Under the pieces are notes generated by a model. The model was not told the DNA's origin, searched no databases, and worked only from the letters and a program-made list of their open reading frames with translations. A stretch of 64,000 bases of DNA. It comes from Pseudomonas sp. GOM7 (lineage in GTDB: Bacteria > Pseudomonadota > Gammaproteobacteria > Pseudomonadales > Pseudomonadaceae). How positions within the stretch are numbered: the first letter of the stretch is position 1; the number at the start of each line of letters is the position of its first letter. The translations under genes were made by a program, and so were the position numbers. The stretch lies in the NCBI RefSeq assembly GCF_026723825.1, contig NZ_CP113519.1:930001-994000 (forward strand), written 5' to 3'. Positions 56,836-64,000 of the stretch are shown one piece after another.

Positions 56836-57049
56836 GAGCGTCTCTAAAAACTACCTGCGTTGCCAGCACCGCGTTAAAAACAAGCTCAAAATGCTCATTT
56901 ACAACTCGTAAAGTCGGTCGCGACCCCGGCCGTTTTTCGCTTGTTTGATTCGCTGGCGCTCACCCTTCGGGCCAGCCTTTGGCTGTTACTCCCGTTGGTC
57001 GTTGCGTCTTGTGCTGGCTGCCTCGCCTACATTTTTAGAGACGCCCTCA
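56836..57049. repeat. Palindromic element, copy D (inverted, enlarged) of a covarying family
   Basis: Outer arms AGAGCGTCTCTAAAAAC and ATTTTTAGAGACGCCCT pair; inner arms AAACAAGC and GCTTGTTT pair; the conserved centre appears inverted (GCTCATTTACAACTCGTAAA). It is about 70 bp longer than the other copies, with extra sequence containing GCTGGCGCTCACCCTTCGGG after the right inner arm. The right end overlaps the stop codon of the hugZ-like gene (57047-57049). Confidence 0.8.
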
Positions 57050-57775
57050 AGAGGCTGTCGATTGTGGCCATTGCTCGGCCCGGGCCAGCATCACCAGGGC
57101 TTCACGCACCTGCCCCGGGTTGTTGCAGGGTGTTGGAAAGGCCAGCCAGTACAGGCTTTGGCCGATGCGCAGGTGGAAGCCTTCACAGTCGACAGCGGCC
57201 ATCTGTGCAGGTTCATGATCGGGCAGGCCGGCCAGTTGTACGTAATGAGCGATGGCGCTGGCATGGTCGGCATTCATGTGCTCGACCATGCCGGCTTCAC
57301 TGCCATCGGCGGCAAAGGGGTTGGCCAACGCCACCTCGTCGAGCCAGTGGATGGCGCCAAAACCCCCGATGAAGCGCCAGCGCACCGGTTCCAGGCGCCA
57401 GAAATCGAAGTCATGCGCCCGGTGGTAGTCGCGCGATTGGGGGAAAAAGCGGTAATAACGCTGTGCGGCCGCTTCGATCTGCTCTTCGTCATGCAACTGT
57501 CGTGCTTCGGCGAGCAGAGTGAGGCGGCCGGCTGCCTGCACATCCTCTGCGCCGCGCTCGCCGATCAGCAGTGAGCACTTGGCGTCCTGCTTGAGGTTGT
57601 GGGTGTGCTGGGCGATACGGCTGATGAGGATGAGAGGATGGCCCTGGGCATCCAGGCAGTAGGGGACTACCGAGCCGAAGGGAAAACCGGGCATGGCCTT
57701 GGAATGGGTACTGAGCACGCCACGGTATTCCTTGAGCAGTAATTCTCGTGCATGCTTGCCAGCTTTCACGCTCAC
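57047..57775 (-). CDS. HugZ-family protein (PNPOx-like plus DUF2470), possible haem-degrading enzyme
   Basis: 242 residues from a GTG preceded by GAGGAGTCATAAG; an ATG further upstream (57826) has no ribosome-binding site. The split-barrel FMN-binding-like domain (about 1-150) has YRGVLSTHSKAMPGFPFGSV. The C-terminal DUF2470 domain (about 160-240) has EHMNADHASAIAHYVQLAG. HugZ proteins bind and oxidatively open haem, but many homologues are untested. It sits between fxsA and an SDR as in P. aeruginosa. Confidence 0.88.
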   Translation of the reverse strand: MSVKAGKHARELLLKEYRGVLSTHSKAMPGFPFGSVVPYCLDAQGHPLILISRIAQHTHNLKQDAKCSLLIGERGAEDVQAAGRLTLLAEARQLHDEEQIEAAAQRYYRFFPQSRDYHRAHDFDFWRLEPVRWRFIGGFGAIHWLDEVALANPFAADGSEAGMVEHMNADHASAIAHYVQLAGLPDHEPAQMAAVDCEGFHLRIGQSLYWLAFPTPCNNPGQVREALVMLARAEQWPQSTAS

Positions 57776-57884
57776 CTTATGACTCCTCGCAGAAGATCCG
57801 TCATAAACGGACAGACGCTCTAGCATAGCGCTTCAGGGCTCCGGCGGGGTTGATTGATGCTGTTACTTCGAGGGGATATAAGCC

Positions 57885-58643
57885 ATGCAACTGAAAGACA
57901 AAGTCATCATCATCACCGGTGGTTGCCAGGGGCTGGGGCGTGCCATGGGCGAATACCTGGCCGCCAGAGGTGCCAGGCTGGCGCTGGTCGACCTCAATCA
58001 GGAGAAGCTCGACGAGGCCGTGGCTGCCTGCAAGGCTGCTGGTGGCGATGCCCGGGCTTACCTGTGCAACGTGGCTAATGAAGAGCAGGTCACCCACATG
58101 GTGGCCCAGGTGGCCGAGGACTTCGGCGCCATCAACGGCCTGGTCAACAACGCCGGGATCCTGCGTGACGGCCTGACCATCAAGGTCAAGGACGGCGAAA
58201 TGACCAAGATGAGCCTGGCGCAGTGGCAGGCGGTGATCGACGTCAACCTGACCGGCGTGTTCCTCTGCACCCGCGAAGTGGCGGCGAAGATGATCGAGCT
58301 GAAGAACGAAGGCGCGATCGTCAACATTTCTTCCATTTCCCGTGCTGGCAACATGGGCCAGGCCAACTACTCCGCCGCCAAGGCCGGTGTCGCCGCCGAT
58401 ACCGTGGTCTGGGCCAAGGAGCTGGCGCGCTACGGCATCCGCGTGGCAGGCGTGGCGCCAGGCTTCATCGAAACCGAGATGACCGCCAGCATGAAGCCCG
58501 AGGCGCTGGAGAAGATGACCGCCGGCATTCCGCTCAAGCGCATGGGCAAGCCGGTCGAAATCGCGCACTCGGTGGCCTATATCCTGGAAAACGATTACTA
58601 CACCGGGCGCATTCTCGAGCTCGATGGCGGTATTCGTTTGTAA
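57885..58643 (+). CDS. Short-chain dehydrogenase, FabG-like
   Basis: 252 residues. Nucleotide-binding IIITGGCQGLGRAMGEYLA, the LVNNAGILRDGL motif, catalytic Ser in NISSISRAG and YSAAKAGV (YxxxK). It resembles 3-oxoacyl-ACP reductase FabG, but it is not in a fatty-acid cluster and corresponds to the PA4389 type. Adjacent to hugZ on the other strand. A strong terminator follows. Confidence 0.91.
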   Translation: MQLKDKVIIITGGCQGLGRAMGEYLAARGARLALVDLNQEKLDEAVAACKAAGGDARAYLCNVANEEQVTHMVAQVAEDFGAINGLVNNAGILRDGLTIKVKDGEMTKMSLAQWQAVIDVNLTGVFLCTREVAAKMIELKNEGAIVNISSISRAGNMGQANYSAAKAGVAADTVVWAKELARYGIRVAGVAPGFIETEMTASMKPEALEKMTAGIPLKRMGKPVEIAHSVAYILENDYYTGRILELDGGIRL

Positions 58644-58656
58644 GCGGCACCTGAAC

Positions 58657-58690
58657 GAAAAACGCCCCGACTGGTTCGGGGCGTTTTGTT
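58657..58690 (+). terminator. Rho-independent terminator after SDR gene
   Basis: AAAACGCCCCGA and TCGGGGCGTTTT pair around CTGGT and end in T-rich sequence; it could act in both directions. Confidence 0.88.
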
Positions 58691-58700
58691 TGTGGCTGAT

Positions 58701-58762
58701 GGTGCGCGCAGCGCACCCTACGGGCGGCGTTCTGTTTTTTCTGTAGGGTGCGCTGTGCGCAC
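58701..58762. repeat. Intergenic palindrome, GTAGGGTGCGC family
   Basis: GGTGCGCGCAGCGCACCCTA, then inverted GTAGGGTGCGCTGTGCGCAC. Long stem between the SDR terminator and the ispB stop. Confidence 0.75.
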
Positions 58763-58773
58763 CGCCGCATGGC

Positions 58774-59742
58774 TCAGTGCGTGCGCGCCACGGCGAAGCG
58801 GCTGAGTTCGATCAGGGCGTCGCGGTATTCACCAGCTGGCAGTGCGTCGAGGCAGGTGATGGCGGCTTCGGCGTAGTCGCGAGCGAGCTGGGCGGTGTAT
58901 TCCAGGGCGCCGGAGGCTTCCACGGCGGCGCGGATGCTCTCCAGATCCTCGATGCCACCTTTCTGGATGGCGCGGCGCACCAGGGCGGCCTGCTCTTCGC
59001 TGCCTTCGCGCATGGTGTAGATCAGCGGCAGGGTCGGCTTGCCTTCGGCCAGGTCGTCACCGACGTTCTTGCCAAGCTCGGCGGCATCGCCCTTGTAGTC
59101 GAGCAGGTCGTCGACCAGTTGGAAGGCCACGCCGAGGCGGTCTCCGAAGGTGAGCAGCGCCTCGCGCTGGGCTTCGCTGGCGCCGGCCAGGGCGGCGGCG
59201 GAGTGGGTCGACGCCTCGAACAGCATCGCGGTCTTGGCGCGGATGACTTCCATATAGGTGTCTTCCGTGGTGCTGGCGTCGCGCACCTTGGACAGTTGCA
59301 GCACCTCGCCCTCGGCGATAACGCGGGTGGCGTGGGAGAGAATCTTCATCACCGGCATGGAGCCGAGCTGCACCATCATCTCGAACGAGCGGGAATAGAG
59401 GAAGTCACCCACCAGCACGCTGGGTGCATTGCCCCACTGGGCGTTGGCGGTGCTGCGGCCACGGCGCATGTCGGACATGTCGACCACGTCGTCGTGCAAC
59501 AGGGTGGCGGTGTGCAGGAATTCGATGGTGGCGGCCAGCAGGCGCAGATCGTCATGCTGGTAGCCCAGAGCGCGACCGCTGAGCAGCACCAGCAGCGGCC
59601 GCAGGCGCTTGCCCCCGGCGGAGATGATATAGTCGCCGATCTTTTCCACCAGCGGCACGCGCGAGACCACCTGCTGGCGAATGATGCCATCGACGGCGGT
59701 GAAATCGTCCGCTACCACGCGGTAAAAAGCCTGGGGTTGCAT
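58774..59742 (-). CDS. ispB: Octaprenyl/polyprenyl diphosphate synthase
   Basis: 322 residues from the ATG giving MQPQAFYRVVADDF; a TTG six bases upstream has better spacing to AAGGAG and is an alternative start. The two Asp-rich motifs DDVVD (in TLLHDDVVDMSDMRRG) and DDLLD (in FQLVDDLLDYKGD) mark a trans-prenyl synthase. It makes the ubiquinone side chain (C45 in pseudomonads). Divergent from rplU, the usual Pseudomonas arrangement. Confidence 0.96.
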   Translation of the reverse strand: MQPQAFYRVVADDFTAVDGIIRQQVVSRVPLVEKIGDYIISAGGKRLRPLLVLLSGRALGYQHDDLRLLAATIEFLHTATLLHDDVVDMSDMRRGRSTANAQWGNAPSVLVGDFLYSRSFEMMVQLGSMPVMKILSHATRVIAEGEVLQLSKVRDASTTEDTYMEVIRAKTAMLFEASTHSAAALAGASEAQREALLTFGDRLGVAFQLVDDLLDYKGDAAELGKNVGDDLAEGKPTLPLIYTMREGSEEQAALVRRAIQKGGIEDLESIRAAVEASGALEYTAQLARDYAEAAITCLDALPAGEYRDALIELSRFAVARTH

Positions 59743-59925
59743 CGACAAGGCACACTCCTTCTAAACTGCGCGGCATGCTAGGTGGCAGGGTATGGGCTGT
59801 CAAGGAAGCAGCTCCAAGCCTCAAACGGCAAGCTTCAAGAAAAGCTGGGCAGGTGCTTGACATCGCTCGGTCGCTCTGCCGATACACTGGCTTAGCTTGC
59901 AGGGGGCGGCCATCCGTCTTGCAGC

Positions 59926-59954
59926 TTGCAGCTTGCCTGCCGCTTGCGTACAAT
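59926..59954 (+). promoter_or_regulatory. Sigma-70 promoter of rplU-rpmA
   Basis: TTGCAG (59926-59931), 17 bases, then TACAAT (59949-59954). The -35 lies in a run of GCTTGCA-like repeats. Confidence 0.65.
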
Positions 59955-60092
59955 CGCGCACCCTGAACTTCCCCCTGGGCATTTCCCTGCCTTACGCAAT
60001 TGCAAGGGTGTCACTTCCGGCCCCGAGCAGCCATGCCAGCCAATAATCATGCTTCTAAAGCGCTGGGTGAGCAGGATCAACGGAGATTTACC

Positions 60093-60404
60093 ATGTACGC
60101 AGTAATTGTTACCGGTGGCAAGCAATACAAGGTTGCCGAAGGCGAGTTCCTGAAAGTCGAGAAACTCGAAGTCGCCACCGGTGAAGCCATCACCTTCGAT
60201 CGCGTTCTGCTGGTTGCCAATGGCGACGATGTCAAGATCGGCGCCCCGGTCGTAGACGGTGCCAAAGTGGTCGCCGAAGTCGTTTCGCAAGGCCGTCACG
60301 ACAAGGTTCGCATCATCAAGTTCCGCCGTCGTAAGCACCACATGAAGCGTCAGGGCCACCGTCAGTGGTTCACTGAGATCAAAATCACCGGCATCCAGGC
60401 CTGA
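60093..60404 (+). CDS. rplU: 50S ribosomal protein L21
   Basis: 103 residues starting [19 protein letters not shown] and containing the L21 signature [18 protein letters not shown]. The ATG at 60093 is preceded by CGGAG. First gene of the L21-L27 operon. Length and start agree with the family. Confidence 0.98.
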   Translation: MYAVIVTGGKQYKVAEGEFLKVEKLEVATGEAITFDRVLLVANGDDVKIGAPVVDGAKVVAEVVSQGRHDKVRIIKFRRRKHHMKRQGHRQWFTEIKITGIQA

Positions 60405-60441
60405 TTCGTCGGCCCCGATCCCTTTATAGGAGTATTGACTC

Positions 60442-60699
60442 ATGGCACACAAAAAAGCTGGCGGTTCTACCCGTAACGGCCGCGATTCCGAAAGTAAACG
60501 CCTTGGCGTGAAGATGTACGGTGGTCAGGTCATCAAGGCCGGCAACATCATCGTGCGTCAGCGCGGCACCCAGTTCCATGCCGGCGTCGGCGTGGGCATG
60601 GGCAAGGATCACACCCTCTTCGCCAAAGTCGAAGGCGTGATCAAGTTTGAAGTGAAGGGTGCTTTCGGCCGTCGCTACGTGAGCGTCGTTCAGGCCTAA
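60442..60699 (+). CDS. rpmA: 50S ribosomal protein L27
   Basis: 85 residues, [20 protein letters not shown] with the conserved glycine-rich N-terminus reaching the peptidyl-transferase centre, followed by [15 protein letters not shown]. The stretch following the start is in the mature form found in proteobacteria. It follows rplU by 37 bp. Confidence 0.98.
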   Translation: MAHKKAGGSTRNGRDSESKRLGVKMYGGQVIKAGNIIVRQRGTQFHAGVGVGMGKDHTLFAKVEGVIKFEVKGAFGRRYVSVVQA

Positions 60700-60715
60700 T
60701 CGCCTACGCGCTGGA

Positions 60716-60746
60716 AAAGCCCTGTCCGTAGGACGGGGCTTTTTTA
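60716..60746 (+). terminator. Rho-independent terminator after rpmA
   Basis: AAGCCCTGTCC and GGACGGGGCTT pair around GTA and run into TTTTTATT. Confidence 0.92.
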
Positions 60747-60858
60747 TTGGCTCGCCATCCATGGCGGCAACCCTCCGGGCCGTCGCCGGCGACGTCAAAA
60801 AACGCTCCAGGCGTTTTTTTTATTTGTGTATCTTTGGTGCGCTTGCCCAATCCGCTAG

Positions 60859-62136
<1,278 letters not shown>

Positions 62137-62146
62137 GCAAATTTCC

Positions 62147-62172
62147 AACGCCGCTTAATTGCGGCGTTTTTG
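62147..62172 (+). terminator. Terminator-like hairpin between cgtA and proB
   Basis: AACGCCGC and GCGGCGTT pair around TTAATT and are followed by TTTGTAGG. Confidence 0.8.
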
Positions 62173-62217
62173 TAGGTGGGTTGGAACCCATCGTTTTCTG
62201 GCTAAGGTTGGAAGATC

Positions 62218-63336
62218 ATGCGTGACAAGGTGACCGGCGCGAAGCGCTGGGTGGTGAAGATCGGCAGTGCACTGCTGACTGCCGATGGGCGCGGCCTGGA
62301 TCGTGCCGCCATGGCGGTGTGGGTCAGTCAGATGGTCGCACTGCGCGAGCAGGGCGTGGAGCTGGTGCTGGTGTCCTCCGGTGCGGTGGCGGCCGGTATG
62401 AGCCGTCTGGGCTGGAGCAGCCGACCTAGTGCGATGCACGAATTGCAGGCCGCTGCTGCCATCGGCCAGATGGCGCTGGTGCAGGCCTGGGAATCGAGCT
62501 TCGCCGAGCACAACCGGCGTACCGCGCAGATTCTGCTGACCCACGATGACCTGTCCGACCGCAAGCGCTACCTCAACGCGCGCAGTACCCTGCGCACCCT
62601 GGTGAACCTCGACGTGATCCCGGTGATCAACGAGAACGACACCGTGGTCACCGACGAGATTCGCTTCGGCGACAACGACACCCTGGCCGCGCTGGTGGCC
62701 AACCTGGTGGAAGCTGACCTGCTGGTGATCCTTACCGACCGCGACGGCATGTACAACGCCGACCCGCGCCACAATCCCGATGCCGAGCTGATTTCCGAGG
62801 CCCGCGCCGACGACCCGGCACTGGACGCCGTAGCCGGGGGCGTGGGTGGAGCGTTGGGGCGTGGCGGCATGCAGACCAAGCTGCGCGCGTCGCGCCTGGC
62901 GGCGCGCTCCGGGGCGCACACGGTGATAGTCGGTGGCGCCATCGAGCAGGTGCTGGCGCGGCTCAAGGCCGGTGAGCGCCTGGGCACCTTGCTGGCGCCC
63001 GAGCGTGGCCTGTTGGCGGCGCGCAAGCAGTGGCTGGCCGGCCATCTGCAGACCCGTGGTACCCTGGTGCTGGACGCCGGTGCGGTCAAGGCGCTCAAGC
63101 AGGATCACAAGAGCCTGCTGCCGGTGGGGGTGAAGGCCGTACAGGGCAGCTTCCGCCGTGGCGAGATGGTGGTCTGCGTCGATCAGCAAGGCCGCGAGAT
63201 CGCCCGTGGCCTGGCCAACTACAGCGCGCTGGAGTCGCAGAAGATCATCGGTCAGCCATCCGATGCCATCGAGAAATTGCTGGGCTATGTGGATGAGCCC
63301 GAGCTGGTGCATCGGGATAATCTGATTCTCGTCTAG
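62218..63336 (+). CDS. proB: Glutamate 5-kinase
   Basis: 372 residues. The amino-acid kinase domain (1-260) has [52 protein letters not shown] and [15 protein letters not shown]-terminal PUA domain (about 275-370) has [20 protein letters not shown]. It catalyses the first, proline-inhibited step of proline synthesis. The cgtA-proB order is conserved in Pseudomonas. Confidence 0.97.
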   Translation: MRDKVTGAKRWVVKIGSALLTADGRGLDRAAMAVWVSQMVALREQGVELVLVSSGAVAAGMSRLGWSSRPSAMHELQAAAAIGQMALVQAWESSFAEHNRRTAQILLTHDDLSDRKRYLNARSTLRTLVNLDVIPVINENDTVVTDEIRFGDNDTLAALVANLVEADLLVILTDRDGMYNADPRHNPDAELISEARADDPALDAVAGGVGGALGRGGMQTKLRASRLAARSGAHTVIVGGAIEQVLARLKAGERLGTLLAPERGLLAARKQWLAGHLQTRGTLVLDAGAVKALKQDHKSLLPVGVKAVQGSFRRGEMVVCVDQQGREIARGLANYSALESQKIIGQPSDAIEKLLGYVDEPELVHRDNLILV

Positions 63337-63346
63337 GAGATAAGGA

Positions 63347-63808
63347 ATGCGTCTGTTCAAGGGATGTGTGCTGAGCCTGTTGATGCTGCCCAGCCTGGCA
63401 CTGGCCGAGACCATCGGCGAGGTGTCGACGGTGTTCAAGTGGCTGGGGCCGAACGACAAGATCGTCGTCGAGGCCTTCGACGATCCCAAGGTCGAGGGCG
63501 TGACCTGCTACCTGTCGCGGGCCAAGACCGGCGGGGTGAAGGGCGGCCTGGGCTTGGCCGAGGATCGCGCCGAGGCTTCCATCGCCTGCCGTCAGGTCGG
63601 CCCCATTGCATTCAAGGGCAAGCTCGAGGACGGCGAGGAGGTGTTCAAGGAGCGCACCTCGCTGGTGTTCAAGACCATGCAGGTGGTGCGTTTCTTCGAT
63701 GCCAAGCGCAACACCCTGGTGTATCTGGTCTACAGCGATCGGGTGATCGAGGGCAGCCCACAGAACGCGGTGACCGCCATCCCGATCCTGACCTGGGGCA
63801 AGCCGTAG
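63347..63808 (+). CDS. creA: CreA family periplasmic protein
   Basis: 153 residues with a signal peptide ([12 protein letters not shown]). The CreA domain has [39 protein letters not shown] and [19 protein letters not shown]. The function is not known. It follows proB by 10 bp and is probably co-transcribed. Confidence 0.93.
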   Translation: MRLFKGCVLSLLMLPSLALAETIGEVSTVFKWLGPNDKIVVEAFDDPKVEGVTCYLSRAKTGGVKGGLGLAEDRAEASIACRQVGPIAFKGKLEDGEEVFKERTSLVFKTMQVVRFFDAKRNTLVYLVYSDRVIEGSPQNAVTAIPILTWGKP

Positions 63809-63855
63809 GGTGCGCTGTGCGCACCAGTTCAGGCATGGGACGGGCGCACTCTACG
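63804..63855. repeat. Intergenic palindrome, GTAGGGTGCGC family (imperfect)
   Basis: CGTAGGGTGCGCTGTGCGCA, then inverted GGGCGCACTCTACG. It overlaps the creA stop (CCGTAG). Confidence 0.7.
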
Positions 63856-63862
63856 TCTAAAT

Positions 63863-63890
63863 AAAAAACCGCCCCGAAGGGCGGTTTTTT
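63863..63890. terminator. Bidirectional rho-independent terminator after creA
   Basis: AAAAAACCGCCC and GGGCGGTTTTTT pair around CGAA. It can serve both creA and the convergent gene ending at 63903. Confidence 0.93.
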
Positions 63891-63902
63891 CATGCGGGCC
63901 GA

Positions 63903-64000
63903 TCAGGCGCTGGGCACGTCCAACTGCAGGCGCTGGTTCGATTGTGCCTGCACTTCACGGTAACGCTCGGCGTCCTTGGCCAGGACGTCGGCCAGGGCCG
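63903..64000 (-). CDS. 3' end of an unidentified gene, partial
   Basis: Reading on the minus strand to the TGA at 63905-63903 gives a C-terminus rich in Ala, Arg and Gln (ALADVLAKDAERYREVQAQS, ending LQLDVPSA), probably helical. It is convergent with creA, and the shared terminator supports it being a real gene end. In P. aeruginosa rpsT follows this block; this C-terminus is not S20. Product unknown. Confidence 0.5.
   Translation of the reverse strand, partial: ALADVLAKDAERYREVQAQSNQRLQLDVPSA

Overview
The window is chromosomal DNA from a GC-rich gammaproteobacterium, almost certainly a Pseudomonas, and most like the mendocina/oleovorans/alcaligenes side of the genus. The evidence is conserved Pseudomonas gene blocks (ispB | rplU-rpmA-cgtA-proB-creA; groESL-fxsA-hugZ-SDR; bauR | bauA-bauC; purine salvage genes as around PA0142-PA0148), a TtgR-type efflux operator, Pseudomonas-type REP sequences, and a short integron cassette array of the kind known from environmental pseudomonads.

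Layout. 1-5.1 kb: RND efflux operon ttgAB(C) with divergent ttgR. 5.1-7.6 kb: small protein, quinone-oxidoreductase-like gene and divergent LysR gene. 7.6-14.9 kb: copper acquisition island (two paralogous small membrane proteins, PepSY membrane protein, PCuAC chaperone, DUF2946 protein, OprC receptor, PepSY lipocalin-size protein, cytochrome b561). 14.9-17.7 kb: an operon in which two periplasmic binding proteins flank a membrane diguanylate cyclase. 17.8-26.7 kb: purine uptake and salvage on the minus strand (ABC ATPase, two permeases, 8-oxoguanine deaminase, BMP-type binding protein, 2OG oxygenase, adenine deaminase). 27.1-31.1 kb: AT-rich integron gene cassettes with five attC sites and no integrase in the window; an IS110/IS1111-type element sits inside the first attC. 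31.2-31.8 kb: a small basic protein and a phosphatase-like protein. 32.1-40.5 kb: membrane protein, SDR, YigZ, PhoX phosphatase, RutR-like regulator, chemoreceptor, nucleobase permease. 40.7-45.7 kb: beta-alanine catabolism (bauR, bauA, bauC) and arylamine N-acetyltransferase. 46.3-47.4 kb: a lone AT-rich protein kinase. 47.9-54 kb: SbmA/YddA-like ABC exporter, lipoprotein, SulP transporter plus carbonic anhydrase, InaA-like kinase. 54-64 kb: housekeeping genes (groESL, fxsA, hugZ, SDR, ispB, L21, L27, cgtA, proB, creA).

The most noteworthy signals are: (1) the integrase-less cassette array with degenerate attC boxes and an attC-targeting IS whose downstream noncoding end should encode its guide (seek/bridge) RNA; (2) four copies of a ~140-bp palindromic element whose outer and inner arms differ between copies but stay self-complementary within each copy, every copy abutting or overlapping a stop codon; (3) the binding protein-cyclase-binding protein operon; (4) an Arg in place of the proton-relay Lys in the RND pump; and (5) the isolated AT-rich kinase. 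All assignments come from reading sequence and motifs; no database search was run.
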